The notes under the pieces were generated by a model. It worked only from the letters and a program-made list of their open reading frames with translations. It did no database searches and had not been told where the DNA came from. Shown in pieces: positions 33,938 to 43,124 of a stretch of DNA of 64,000 nt (position 1 is the first letter of the stretch; the number at the start of each line of letters is the position of its first letter). Made by a program: the position numbers and the translations under genes. This stretch comes from an uncultured Marivita sp. (GTDB lineage: Bacteria; Pseudomonadota; Alphaproteobacteria; Rhodobacterales; Rhodobacteraceae): positions 186,001 to 250,000 of the forward strand of contig NZ_CANKYW010000001.1 in NCBI RefSeq assembly GCF_947488135.1, given 5' to 3'.

Positions 33938-36127
33938 ATGACCGTCGCGATGCGTCCTCCCACCTCTGCCTGCCCGGCCTGTTCCGCCGCTCCCGCGGCA
34001 GAGGCCCTTGCCGAGGCGGCGCTGCCGAAAGACATCAACATCGTCCTGTCTCTACCGTCGATCCACTGCGCAGCCTGTATCTCTGGCGTCGAGCGTATCC
34101 TGGCGAATGTGGATGGCGTGAAGGGCGCGCGGGTCAACCTGACCCTCAAACGCGCGCAGGTCGATGCGGCCCCGGACCTGACGGCAGAAGAGCTTGTCGG
34201 CGTTTTGGAACGCGCCGGCTACGAGGCGCACGAGTTGGACACCACGGCGCTTCGCGCGACCGAAACCGACAAGGCGGGGCGCGATCTTTTGATGCGGCTG
34301 GCGGTCTCGGGCTTTGCAATGATGAACATCATGCTCCTGTCCGTCGCGGTCTGGTCCGGTGCCGATGGCCCAACGCGCGATATGTTCCACTGGATCTCGG
34401 CTGCGATCGCCCTGCCGACCATCGCGTTTTCCGCGCAGCCGTTTTTCAAACACGCCTGGACCGCGCTGCGGGCGGGGCGGCTCAATATGGATGTGCCGAT
34501 CTCGCTGGCCATTGCGCTCGCAGTCGCGACGTCGCTTTGGGAAACGTCGCTGTCGGGCGAACACGCCTATTTCGACGCGGCGATCACGTTGACATTTTTC
34601 CTGCTTGCCGGGCGCTACCTTGACCACCGCACCCGGTCCGCCGCGCGATCCGCAGCTGAAGAGCTCGCCGCGTTGGAGGTGCCGCGCGTGTCACGGATCA
34701 CTGATGACGGTCAAGAAGAGCAGATCGCAATGTCCGCACTGGTGGTCGGAGATCTTATCCGCGTGCGTCCGGGTGGCCGGATGCCGGTGGACGGCGAGAT
34801 CGTGGACGGGCAGTCCGAATTGGACCGGTCCCTTTTGACCGGAGAAACCCGGCCGATCTATGCAGGTCCGGGAGCCATCGTCAGCGCGGGCGAAGTCAAC
34901 CTGACCGGACCGTTGACGATTCGTGCCAATGCGGTGGGCCGGGATACTTCGTTGCATCGTATGGCGGATCTTGTCGCCATCGCGGAGTCGGGGCGCTCGC
35001 GCTATACCTCGCTTGCGGACAAGGCGGCCAAGCTCTACGCGCCCGGGGTCCATATCCTTTCGGCCTTGGCGTTCGTCGGATGGTATCTCTACACGTTCGA
35101 TCTGCGTACTGCGCTGAACATCGCGGCGGCGGTTCTTATCATCACCTGTCCCTGCGCGCTTGGCCTCGCTGTGCCTGCCGTGACGACGGCGGCGTCCGGG
35201 CGGCTGTTCCGCAAGGGGCTTCTGATCAAGGACGCGACCGCGCTGGAACGTATGGCTCAGGTCGACACAGTCGTTTTCGACAAAACCGGCACTTTGACCG
35301 ATGGCGCGCCCGAGGTCATCAACCTTGGCGATCATGCCCGGCGGGATCTGGGCGTGGCTCTGTCTCTGTCCGAGGGGTCCTCGCACCCGTTGTCTCGGTC
35401 CTTGGCAAAGGCAATCCGCGACGCGGGCGTTGCCGCGGAACCTGTCACGCAGATCACCGAAATTCCGGGGCACGGGACCGAAGGTCAATGGAAGGGCCAG
35501 ACCGTCCGCCTTGGCCGAAGCGCATGGGTCGGCGGCGGCGAAAGCGCCGAGACCTGCGCGTGGCTGCGCATCGGGGATCGTGTGGCCGATCCGTTCCGCT
35601 TTGCCGATCAAATCCGGGACGGGGCAGAGGCCCTTGTCGCTCAGCTCAAGTCCGACGGTTACGAGGTCGTGTTGATGTCCGGCGACACCACGCAAGCGGT
35701 GGAAACCTTCGCCCAAAGGCTGGGTATCGCCAAATGGATCGCCGAGGCTCTTCCCGAGGAAAAGGCGTCCAAGATCGCGCAGCTGACCGAAGAGGGCAAA
35801 CGGGTCCTGATGGTCGGTGACGGTCTGAATGACACCGCAGCCTTGGCCGGAGCGCATGCCTCCATTTCTCCCGCCACGGCGCTGGACGCGGCGCGTGTTG
35901 CGTCGGATGTGGTGTTGCTGGGCAAATCGCTCGAACCGATTGCGGATGCGCTGTTGACGTCGCGCGTGGCGATCAAACGTATCCGCCAGAATTTCACGAT
36001 TGCGACATGGTATAACATCATCGCCGTGCCGCTTGCCGTAGCCGGACTGTGTTCGCCGCTTATCGCCGCATTGGCGATGTCGAGCTCTTCGATTACGGTG
36101 TCGCTGAACGCCCTGCGCCTGAAATGA
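33938..36127 (+). CDS. ccoI: copper-translocating P-type ATPase CcoI (FixI)
   Basis: 729 residues. The N-terminal heavy-metal domain has SIHCAACISGVERIL (CAAC rather than the usual CxxC spacing C-A-A-C). Eight helices include CPCALG in the ion path. Cytoplasmic motifs are LLTGETRP (actuator), DKTGTLTDG (phosphorylation Asp), SSHPLSRSL (HP motif) and VGDGLNDTAALAGAH. It exports Cu(I) to the periplasmic side for insertion into CcoN CuB. A second Cys pair near the start (CPACSAAPA) precedes the metal domain. Confidence 0.95.
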   Translation: MTVAMRPPTSACPACSAAPAAEALAEAALPKDINIVLSLPSIHCAACISGVERILANVDGVKGARVNLTLKRAQVDAAPDLTAEELVGVLERAGYEAHELDTTALRATETDKAGRDLLMRLAVSGFAMMNIMLLSVAVWSGADGPTRDMFHWISAAIALPTIAFSAQPFFKHAWTALRAGRLNMDVPISLAIALAVATSLWETSLSGEHAYFDAAITLTFFLLAGRYLDHRTRSAARSAAEELAALEVPRVSRITDDGQEEQIAMSALVVGDLIRVRPGGRMPVDGEIVDGQSELDRSLLTGETRPIYAGPGAIVSAGEVNLTGPLTIRANAVGRDTSLHRMADLVAIAESGRSRYTSLADKAAKLYAPGVHILSALAFVGWYLYTFDLRTALNIAAAVLIITCPCALGLAVPAVTTAASGRLFRKGLLIKDATALERMAQVDTVVFDKTGTLTDGAPEVINLGDHARRDLGVALSLSEGSSHPLSRSLAKAIRDAGVAAEPVTQITEIPGHGTEGQWKGQTVRLGRSAWVGGGESAETCAWLRIGDRVADPFRFADQIRDGAEALVAQLKSDGYEVVLMSGDTTQAVETFAQRLGIAKWIAEALPEEKASKIAQLTEEGKRVLMVGDGLNDTAALAGAHASISPATALDAARVASDVVLLGKSLEPIADALLTSRVAIKRIRQNFTIATWYNIIAVPLAVAGLCSPLIAALAMSSSSITVSLNALRLK

Positions 36128-36140
36128 ACCGGAGCTGTCG

Positions 36141-36299
36141 ATGAACGTGCTGGCCTATCTCATTCCCGTATCGCTGATTCTCGGCGGGATCGGTCTTCTG
36201 GCGTTCGTCTTCACGGTGAAGTCCAAGCAATACGAGGACCCCGAAGGCGCGGCGCAGCGGATTCTGTCTGACGATTACGACGACCGGCCCAAGACCTGA
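36141..36299 (+). CDS. ccoS: cbb3 oxidase maturation protein CcoS (FixS)
   Basis: 52 residues: one N-terminal membrane helix (AYLIPVSLILGGIGLLAFVF), then KSKQYEDPEGAAQRIL, the CcoS signature (QYEDPEGAAxRIL). It is required for haem/copper insertion into the oxidase. GGAG precedes the ATG at 36141. It is the last gene of ccoGHIS, 13 bases after ccoI. Confidence 0.94.
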   Translation: MNVLAYLIPVSLILGGIGLLAFVFTVKSKQYEDPEGAAQRILSDDYDDRPKT

Positions 36300-36310
36300 T
36301 CGTCACACGG

Positions 36311-37864
36311 TCAGCTTGGCCCGATCATGAAGCATGTCACCTGGCGGGCCTGAAGCCGGCGACAGGCCAGATCGGCGGCTTCGCGGGTCAGTCCCATGAA
36401 GTTCGCGTCAAAGCCACGAGACCCGTTCACCACCTTGCGCAGTGACCCATCGAGGGTCGCCATCTCGGACAATGCGGTTTGGAGCAGCGCTTTCTCCGCG
36501 GCGTAGCGGCTCGGGAAGCGTCCGACATTGATGCCCCAATGACGCCCGCCGGAGGTCGAGATCCGGGTAACGACTTCCGCCTCGCGCTTTTCGACGGGCT
36601 GCGCCGCCTCTGCCTGCCGGGCCGTCGCCGAAGCAAGAACCAGCGTGCGTGGTCGGACAACCGGTTTCACGGACGCATTCGGTGCCGCCTGTGCAACCGG
36701 CGTCGCGAGCGCTGGCGCGGCAGCGGCCGGGGCCGCAGCGGCAAGCGCCACTTGCGCGGCTGTGGCTGCGACCTCCTGAACTTCTTCGGTCTGGACTTCC
36801 GCCAGCACCGATTGGATGTCGTCTTTCAACTCGGCCACCAGAGCGTCAGGAAGCACGGGCTCTGCCACAGGCCGCGCCGTGGGGCGCAGGCTGGTTTTGA
36901 CCGCGGCGGCCACGACGCGAATGGATTTGGCCCTCGTGTTGGTCGATGGTGTCTGACTCCGCGCGATGACAGTTTCGTCTACAGGCGACGTATCGGGTCC
37001 GAGGTATGGCGGTTTGCGCGGTGCCCGCAGTGCCATGTGGGTCGGCGCCTTGTTGAAGCCGAGGTCCATGAGCTTGGCCACCTGCGCGTTGCGCGATGCC
37101 GTCGAGTTTCCACCGAACACCGTGACGATGATCCGTTCGCTTCCACGTTCGGCCGACGCAACAAGGTTGAAGCCCGCCGCCCGCGTGTAACCTGTCTTGA
37201 TCCCGTCCGCGCCACGGTAGGCGTCGAGAAACCGGCGGTTGGTGTTCGACACCGCCTTGATCCCGGCATCGGTGCTGCGGCGCGAGAAGAGGTTGTAGTA
37301 TTGTGGATAATCGTAAAGCACATGCCGCCCGAGGATCGTCATGTCCCATGCGGTGGACAGATGCCCGCTTTCGGTCAGACCGTGCGCGTTTTTGAACGTC
37401 GTGCGGCTCATGCCCAGAGCCTTGGCCGTGCGGTTCATCCGGCGGGCAAACGCGGCTTCGGATCCCGAGATCGCTTCGGCCAGGGCCGTGGCAGCATCGT
37501 TGCCGGATTTGATCGCGGCGGCGCGGACCAGATAGCGCAACTGAATCGTTGAACCGGCGCGCAGACCCAGCTTTGACGGCGGCTCTGAGGCGGCTTTGCG
37601 CGAGATCTGCACTTTCGTATCCATGCTGATCTCACCGTTCTGTACGGCTTCGAACACGACGTAGAGCGTCATCATCTTGGTCAGCGACGCCGGATGGAGC
37701 CGTGTGTCGGCATTCTCCGAATGGATCACCTCACCGTTGCGCGCATCCATGACCATGGCAGCATAAGGCGCCGCCATCGCACTGATGGGCACAAGGATTG
37801 CCAACCAAATTGCAGTGATAACATACAGGCCAATTCGGCCCGGCTTTCTACGCCGTCCCGTCAC
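36311..37864 (-). CDS. D-alanyl-D-alanine carboxypeptidase (PBP5 family) with C-terminal SPOR domain
   Basis: About 517 residues from a GTG at 37864 preceded by GAGAAGG; an ATG at 37912 (16 codons up) is the alternative. A signal peptide (IGLYVITAIWLAILVPISAMA) leads into the serine peptidase S11 domain with HPASLTKMMTLYVVF (catalytic SxxK), AIKSGNDAATAL (SGN) and GADGIKTGYTRAAGF (KTG). A long Ala/Pro/Val-rich linker of about 150 residues follows (residues ~290-430), then a SPOR peptidoglycan-binding domain (GRHWGINVGRFPSRYAAEKALLQTALSEMA). SPOR domains direct proteins to septal denuded glycan, so this enzyme probably trims pentapeptides during division. Confidence 0.9.
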   Translation of the reverse strand: MTGRRRKPGRIGLYVITAIWLAILVPISAMAAPYAAMVMDARNGEVIHSENADTRLHPASLTKMMTLYVVFEAVQNGEISMDTKVQISRKAASEPPSKLGLRAGSTIQLRYLVRAAAIKSGNDAATALAEAISGSEAAFARRMNRTAKALGMSRTTFKNAHGLTESGHLSTAWDMTILGRHVLYDYPQYYNLFSRRSTDAGIKAVSNTNRRFLDAYRGADGIKTGYTRAAGFNLVASAERGSERIIVTVFGGNSTASRNAQVAKLMDLGFNKAPTHMALRAPRKPPYLGPDTSPVDETVIARSQTPSTNTRAKSIRVVAAAVKTSLRPTARPVAEPVLPDALVAELKDDIQSVLAEVQTEEVQEVAATAAQVALAAAAPAAAAPALATPVAQAAPNASVKPVVRPRTLVLASATARQAEAAQPVEKREAEVVTRISTSGGRHWGINVGRFPSRYAAEKALLQTALSEMATLDGSLRKVVNGSRGFDANFMGLTREAADLACRRLQARQVTCFMIGPS

Positions 37865-38070
37865 GATGTCCGCCTTCTCTGCCTCAAGCCGCCGGATTTT
37901 TCCGGTCAGCATTATTATTACAAAAAAGCTAGCACATGAGAGGTGACCGATAAAGCCCTTATTTTTATACATTTTTCGCACAGATTTGAGGCGCTGTGCC
38001 GCAAGATATTGGGGGGTTGAGGAAAACGCTTACTAGTGAGGCCAATGTGGCAAGAATAAGGCAGCGACGA

Positions 38071-38769
38071 TCAGCCGATCTCGTCCACCAGCGGCAGCAA
38101 ATCGCCCAAATCACCGATCGCCCGATAGCGCGGAGCCTCGGGTGGTTCGGCGTGTTCCAGATCCCATGCGAGGTCATGCGGCACGAATACGCCCCACGCT
38201 CCGGCCTGTACGGCGGGCACGACATCGGACCGCATGGAATTGCCCACCATCATAGCAGCTTCGGCACCTCCGGGGTGCCCGGTAAAGATCGAACGATAGG
38301 TCTCGACCGTCTTGTCGGAAACGATGGCGACGTCATCGAAGAGGTCTCCAAGCCCCGATTGCGCGAGTTTGCGTTCCTGATGCAGCAAATCGCCTTTGGT
38401 GATCAACACAAGACGATGAGACCCGGACAGGGCCTCAATGGTGCTTTGCGCGTGCGGCAGCAATTCAATGGGATGGGCCAGCATGTCCTGGCCGGCATCG
38501 AGGATCTTCTGGATCACGTGCCCCTCGACGGCCCCCTCCGTGACGTCAATCGCGGTTTCGATCATCGAAAGGACAAAGCCTTTCACGCCATATCCATAAT
38601 GACCGATATTGCGCCGCTCGGCTGCGATCAGCCGGTCGTGCAGAAGGGATTTGTCCGTATAATCAGATAGTAGCTCTTCAAAACGGTCCTGCGTCAGCTT
38701 GAAAAACCGTTCGTTGTGCCAGAGCGTGTCGTCGGCATCGAACCCGATTGTTTGCAGCTTTCGCGTCAT
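38071..38769 (-). CDS. HAD-superfamily hydrolase
   Basis: 232 residues. Motif I is TIGFDADDTLWHNE (nucleophile and acid/base Asp). Motif II is in RLVLITKGDLLHQERKL (LITKG, Thr), with a Lys in VSDKTVETY, and motif IV is AAMMVGNSMRSDVVPAVQAGAWGVFVPH (GNS..SD). A helical cap lies between I and II. It belongs to the DxDDT/phosphoglycolate phosphatase-like branch; the substrate is unknown. Divergent clpS starts 85 bases away. Confidence 0.87.
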   Translation of the reverse strand: MTRKLQTIGFDADDTLWHNERFFKLTQDRFEELLSDYTDKSLLHDRLIAAERRNIGHYGYGVKGFVLSMIETAIDVTEGAVEGHVIQKILDAGQDMLAHPIELLPHAQSTIEALSGSHRLVLITKGDLLHQERKLAQSGLGDLFDDVAIVSDKTVETYRSIFTGHPGGAEAAMMVGNSMRSDVVPAVQAGAWGVFVPHDLAWDLEHAEPPEAPRYRAIGDLGDLLPLVDEIG

Positions 38770-38854
38770 GGCGTGGCACGCGCCTCTTTTCTCGCAGTCA
38801 GGACAGGTTATATAGAGCCATCAAGGATATGGAACCCGAGGTACAGTCCCACAG

Positions 38855-39214
38855 ATGACACACGCGTTGGCCAAATTCACGTTATCCCGCCCTGTGGCAG
38901 GACCTCCGTCGAAAGAGGACAACGACACCGGAGTCGTCGTTGAAACACGTCCCAAGACGAAGCGCCCGCCGCTCTACAAGGTCATGCTTCTGAATGACGA
39001 CTACACCCCGATGGAATTCGTGGTGCATGTGCTCGAACGGTTCTTCGGCATGACACACGCGCAGGCGTTCGAGATCATGCTGACCGTTCACAAGAAAGGT
39101 GTTGCGGTCGTCGGTGTCTTCAGCCACGAAATTGCAGAGACCAAGGTTGGACAGGTGATGGATTTTGCCCGCAGGCATCAGCACCCGCTGCAATGCACCA
39201 TGGAAAAGGAATAA
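38855..39214 (+). CDS. clpS: ATP-dependent Clp protease adaptor ClpS
   Basis: 119 residues. A flexible N-terminal tail (~35 residues) is followed by [45 protein letters not shown] (outlined), the ClpS core. The [10 protein letters not shown] stretch forms the pocket that binds N-degrons and hands them to ClpA. The [20 protein letters not shown] stretch is typical. The start follows no strong SD. Confidence 0.95.
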   Translation: MTHALAKFTLSRPVAGPPSKEDNDTGVVVETRPKTKRPPLYKVMLLNDDYTPMEFVVHVLERFFGMTHAQAFEIMLTVHKKGVAVVGVFSHEIAETKVGQVMDFARRHQHPLQCTMEKE

Positions 39215-39235
39215 CCGGGGAAACCCGGAACATTC

Positions 39236-40258
39236 ATGACGTTAGCCCGACTTGCCCACGCCCTCGAGACAGGCGCCATCGACCTGTCATCGGACGCGCG
39301 TATCGTTCTACTGGAACCCGCGCCGGATGCCGATCTGGGCGTCATCCCCGCACGGGACGTGACGGTTCAGCACAGTTTCAAACCGACTTACGATCTTTTT
39401 GACACGCAAGGCGTTCCCGTCACGACCGATGCGACGGGCCCTGCCGATATCGTCCATGTCACCCTGCCACGCAGCCGTGAACTGGCGCGGGGTCTGATTG
39501 CTCAGGCCGAAGCGATTGCACCGGACGGGCAGATCATCGTCGACGGGGCCAAGACCGATGGCATCGACGCCATGTTGAAGTTCGCCAAGGACCGGGTCGC
39601 CATCGATGGTCAGCTCTCCAAAGCCCACGGCAAAATCTTCTGGTTCGGCGCCAGTGGTGCCTTCGCAGACTGTGCCTTGCCCGACCCGGCGCCGGTGACC
39701 GACGCTTGGATCACGCAACCCGGCGTGTTCTCGGCCGACGGGCCGGACGCGGGATCGGAAGCCCTGATCGCGGCTTTGCCGAAATCCCTCAAGGGCCGAG
39801 GGGCCGATCTTGGCGGCGGTTGGGGTTATCTCACGAAACACCTGCTCGATAATCCGTCGATCACCCATGTCGATCTGGTCGAAGCGGACCACCGCGCGCT
39901 GACCTGCGCCGGACTCAATTTGAAGAATTCTGCCGACGATCGGGTCGCGCTGCATTGGGCCGATGCGACGACTTGGGGTGTGGCGGGCAGTCTGGAATGG
40001 GTTGTCATGAACCCACCCTTCCATACCAGCCGCACACCAGACGCATCGCTGGGACAACAATTCATTCAATCCGCCGCGCGATTGCTCAAGCCGAAGGGCA
40101 CGCTGATCCTGGTTGCGAACCGGCACTTGCCCTACGAAACCACGCTCTCCGCGAGCTTTTCGCAGGTGCAGGAACTGGCCGGAGACCCGCGCTTCAAGAT
40201 CCTGCAAGCCGATCAACCGAAGTCGTCAGACAAACCCGGCCGCGCCAAGCGACGCTGA
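39236..40258 (+). CDS. class I SAM-dependent methyltransferase, RsmC-like
   Basis: 340 residues: a degenerate N-terminal half and a C-terminal methyltransferase domain with KGRGADLGGGWGYLTKHLL (SAM motif I, about residues 188-206), VDLVEADHRALTCAGLNL (acidic post-II), and VVMNPPFHTSRTPDASLGQQF (NPPFH, catalytic motif for N2-guanine methylation). This is the layout of RsmC (16S rRNA m2G1207) and RlmG. It lies between clpS and an SDR, all on the plus strand. Which guanosine it modifies cannot be decided from sequence alone. Confidence 0.85.
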   Translation: MTLARLAHALETGAIDLSSDARIVLLEPAPDADLGVIPARDVTVQHSFKPTYDLFDTQGVPVTTDATGPADIVHVTLPRSRELARGLIAQAEAIAPDGQIIVDGAKTDGIDAMLKFAKDRVAIDGQLSKAHGKIFWFGASGAFADCALPDPAPVTDAWITQPGVFSADGPDAGSEALIAALPKSLKGRGADLGGGWGYLTKHLLDNPSITHVDLVEADHRALTCAGLNLKNSADDRVALHWADATTWGVAGSLEWVVMNPPFHTSRTPDASLGQQFIQSAARLLKPKGTLILVANRHLPYETTLSASFSQVQELAGDPRFKILQADQPKSSDKPGRAKRR

Positions 40259-40270
40259 AGGAGACATCCG

Positions 40271-41074
40271 ATGTCATTCTCTATCGAAGGTAAGACGGCC
40301 ATCGTCACAGGCGCCGCCAATGGAGTCGGTTTGGCCATCGCCCGGCATTTCGTCGATCAGGGCGCGAATGTCATGTTCGCGGATATGGACGAGGCGCGTC
40401 TCGCCCACGAATGCGGCGAAATCCCCGAAGACGATGGCAACATCCGCTATTTCGCGGGGGATCTGCGGGAACGCCTGACGCTCGCGAATCTGCTTTCGGC
40501 CACGATCGACGCCTTCGATCGCGTGGACATACTGATCAATGGCAGCCGTCAGGTTCTTAGGTCAGACCCGTTGGACCTTGACGATACGACGCTCGACTCG
40601 CTCATGGTTCAGAACGTCACCAACACGTTCCGCCTGTCCCAGATGGTCGCCAAGCGCATGATCAAACAGGCCGCCGACAAGGAAGAGGGGCAGGCCGGTG
40701 CGATCGTCAACCTGTCGTCCATCGCGGCTCGGCGGACGCAACCGGAACTGCTCGCGTTTTCGGTTTCGATGTCGGCACTCGACCAACTGACGCGCTCAAT
40801 GGCTGTGTCTTTGGCCGAGCACCGCATCCGGGTGAATTCGGTCGCCTTGGGTTCTGTGATGTCCGCAAGCCTCAAACAGGCGCTCAAGGATCACGACGGC
40901 TACCGCGAAGAGATCGAGGAAAACACCCCGCTTGCACGCATCGCCAGCCCCGCAGAACTTGCACAGGCGGTGCAATTCCTTGCCTCGGAAAGCGCGGGCT
41001 TCATCACCGGTGAGATCATTACGATCGACGGCGGGCGGACCTTGGTCGATCCGGTGAACGCGCCCGCGCATTGA
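40271..41074 (+). CDS. SDR-family protein with substituted catalytic Tyr and Lys
   Basis: 267 residues with a normal Rossmann fold: TGAANGVGLAIARHF (cofactor loop), DMDE after beta-2, and INGSRQV where NAG is usual. NLSSIAARRTQPELLAFSVSMSALDQLTRSMAVSLAEHRIRVNSVALGSV (outlined) matches the classical SDR sequence except that the YxxxK catalytic pair is F-S-V-S-M, so both Tyr and Lys are lost while the Ser of NLSS remains. GxITGEIITIDGGRTL closes the fold. GAAGGAG precedes the ATG. It probably binds nucleotide but may not be an oxidoreductase. Confidence 0.87.
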   Translation: MSFSIEGKTAIVTGAANGVGLAIARHFVDQGANVMFADMDEARLAHECGEIPEDDGNIRYFAGDLRERLTLANLLSATIDAFDRVDILINGSRQVLRSDPLDLDDTTLDSLMVQNVTNTFRLSQMVAKRMIKQAADKEEGQAGAIVNLSSIAARRTQPELLAFSVSMSALDQLTRSMAVSLAEHRIRVNSVALGSVMSASLKQALKDHDGYREEIEENTPLARIASPAELAQAVQFLASESAGFITGEIITIDGGRTLVDPVNAPAH

Positions 41075-41163
41075 TCCAGCCCAACGGCTTCATCAAGCCT
41101 TTGGAGCGGCTTGTGATTCCCGTGTCGCGTTGTAGTGTCCTGCCACAAAGATAGGACAGTGAC

Positions 41164-42057
41164 ATGACGGACACCTTTGACACCGAAAAAGCCCGCGCCT
41201 CAGCGTGGTTCCGCGATTTGCGCGATCAGATCGTGGCAGCCTTCGAGGGGCTCGAAGACAGCCACGACACCGGTCCGCTCAGCGATGCGGCACCGGGACG
41301 GTTCGACGTGTCCGAAACCAAGCGGACCTCCGATGATGGCTCCGACGCGGGCGGCGGTTTGATGAGCGTCATGCGCGGCGGCCGCGTGTTCGAAAAGATC
41401 GGTGTCAATGTCTCGACCGTCTACGGCACACTTGGCGAACGCGCCCAGAACGCCATGGCGGCGCGCAAGGGTATTCCGGGGATGAAGGACGACCCGCGTT
41501 TCTGGGCCTCGGGGATCAGCCTTGTTGCGCATATGCAGAACCCGCATTGTCCGGCGGTTCACATGAACACGCGGATGTTTTGGACCCCTCATGCGTGGTG
41601 GTTCGGGGGTGGGTCCGACCTCAATCCGTGTATCGAATACGCCGAAGACACGCAGCATTTCCACGACACGCAGAAACAGCACCTCGATCCGCATGGAGCA
41701 GAGCATTACCCGCGCCTCAAGGAATGGGCGGACGAGTATTTCTATATTCCGCACCGCAATCGCGCACGGGGTGTCGGTGGCATCTTCATGGACGACCACA
41801 ACACCGGCGATTGGGAAACCGACTTCGCCCTGACGCAGGATATCGGCCGCGCGTTCCTTCCCGCCTTCGTGCCGCTGGTCGAAAAGCGGCGCGTGCAGGA
41901 ATGGTCGGACGCCGACAAGGAGGCGCAATTGGTCCATCGCGGTCTCTATGCCGAATACAATCTCGTCTACGATCGGGGCACCAAGTTCGGGTTGGAAACC
42001 GGACACGACGCAAATGCCGTTCTGATGAGCTTGCCGCCACTGGCCAAGTGGATCTGA
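41164..42057 (+). CDS. hemF: oxygen-dependent coproporphyrinogen III oxidase
   Basis: 297 residues, normal length. It decarboxylates two propionates of coproporphyrinogen III to make protoporphyrinogen IX using oxygen. Family stretches are GGGLMSVMRGGRVFEKIGVNVSTVYG near residue 65-90, NPHCPAVHMNTRMFWTPHAWWFGGGSDLNPCIEY (outlined), and RGVGGIFMDDHNTGDWETDF. The C-terminal QEWSDADKEAQLVHRGLYAEYNLVYDRGTKFGLETG stretch is conserved. hemN (51439-52794) is the anaerobic counterpart. Confidence 0.97.
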   Translation: MTDTFDTEKARASAWFRDLRDQIVAAFEGLEDSHDTGPLSDAAPGRFDVSETKRTSDDGSDAGGGLMSVMRGGRVFEKIGVNVSTVYGTLGERAQNAMAARKGIPGMKDDPRFWASGISLVAHMQNPHCPAVHMNTRMFWTPHAWWFGGGSDLNPCIEYAEDTQHFHDTQKQHLDPHGAEHYPRLKEWADEYFYIPHRNRARGVGGIFMDDHNTGDWETDFALTQDIGRAFLPAFVPLVEKRRVQEWSDADKEAQLVHRGLYAEYNLVYDRGTKFGLETGHDANAVLMSLPPLAKWI

Positions 42058-42060
42058 ACG

Positions 42061-42606
42061 TCAGGCGTCGCGCCAGTCACCCGGCGCGATCCCGTCCAGC
42101 GTCCATTCCCCCACCGACCAGCGCACCAGCCGCAAGCAGGGCAAACCGACATGCGCCGTCATGCGGCGGACCTGCCTGTTGCGGCCTTCGGTGATGGTCA
42201 GGCGGAGCCACGCGTCGGGAACCGTCTTGCGGTAGCGCACCGGCGGATCGCGGGGCCAAAGGTCGGGCGGGTCGATCTGGTCGACCTGCGCGGGCCGCGT
42301 CGGACCGTCCTTGAGCGTCACACCCGCTTGCAGAAGCTCAAGCTGATCCTCGGTCGGGGTCCCTTCGACCTGCGCCAGATAGGTTTTCGGAGACCGAAAT
42401 TTCGGGTTGCTGATCTTGGCTTGCAGCTTCCCGTTGTCGGTAAGAACCATAAGCCCCTCGCTGTCCCGGTCCAACCGACCGGCGGGATAGACGCCCGGCA
42501 CGTCGATAAACTCGGATAGGGTGCGGCGCGCGGTGCCTTCGGTCCCTTTGTCGGTGAATTGCGACAGAACATCGAACGGCTTGTTGAACAGGATGATGCG
42601 GGTCAT
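42061..42606 (-). CDS. rluE: 23S rRNA pseudouridine synthase, RluE-type
   Basis: 181 residues, an RsuA-family synthase without an S4 domain. [17 protein letters not shown] opens the fold, [22 protein letters not shown] contains the catalytic Asp (GRLDRDSEG), and [31 protein letters not shown] is the C-terminal RNA-binding part. The size and lack of S4 fit RluE (U2457). Its stop overlaps nothing, 3 bases from the convergent hemF stop; the start overlaps the tadA stop by 4 bases. Confidence 0.9.
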   Translation of the reverse strand: MTRIILFNKPFDVLSQFTDKGTEGTARRTLSEFIDVPGVYPAGRLDRDSEGLMVLTDNGKLQAKISNPKFRSPKTYLAQVEGTPTEDQLELLQAGVTLKDGPTRPAQVDQIDPPDLWPRDPPVRYRKTVPDAWLRLTITEGRNRQVRRMTAHVGLPCLRLVRWSVGEWTLDGIAPGDWRDA

Positions 42607-43061
42607 GCGCCCTCCCGTTTTGCTGCGAAAAACGTGGTCAGGAGCGTTTCAGCTTCGCGCGCATTCACGCCGTCGTAGATCTCGGGCGCATGGTGGCATT
42701 GCGGGTGCGAAAACACACGCGCGCCATGAGCGACCCCGCCGGATTTGGCATCCTGCGCGCCGTAATAAAGCCGCCTGATCCGCGCGTTCGAAATCGCGCC
42801 CGCACACATCGGGCAGGGCTCCAGCGTGACGTAAAGATCATGGTTGGTCAGGCGTTCGGCGCCCAACCGCGCGCAAGCCTCGCGGATTGCCAGCATCTCG
42901 GCATGGGCGGTTGGGTCGTTGCGCTCCCGCGTGCGGTTACCAGCGGCAGCGACCACGGTCCCATCGGGGGCGACCACCACCGCGCCTACGGGGACCTCGC
43001 CCCGGGCGGCAGCATCGCGCGCCTCGTCCAGAGCGCGCGCCATATGGGAACGGAAGACCAT
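42603..43061 (-). CDS. tadA: tRNA-specific adenosine-34 deaminase
   Basis: 152 residues. The zinc site is [15 protein letters not shown] (HAE) and [31 protein letters not shown] (PCxxC). It converts wobble adenosine of tRNA-Arg(ACG) to inosine. The ATG at 43061 gives the usual MxFxxxMxxALxEAR start ([15 protein letters not shown]); a later ATG at 43043 would lose helix 1. Divergent from rluB, with 63 bases between. Confidence 0.93.
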   Translation of the reverse strand: MVFRSHMARALDEARDAAARGEVPVGAVVVAPDGTVVAAAGNRTRERNDPTAHAEMLAIREACARLGAERLTNHDLYVTLEPCPMCAGAISNARIRRLYYGAQDAKSGGVAHGARVFSHPQCHHAPEIYDGVNAREAETLLTTFFAAKREGA

Positions 43062-43124
43062 AGACCCCTCATAGACCGCGCAATCGGCTTTCCCAAGAGC
43101 CTGAATTGGACTAAGCCGCAAGGC

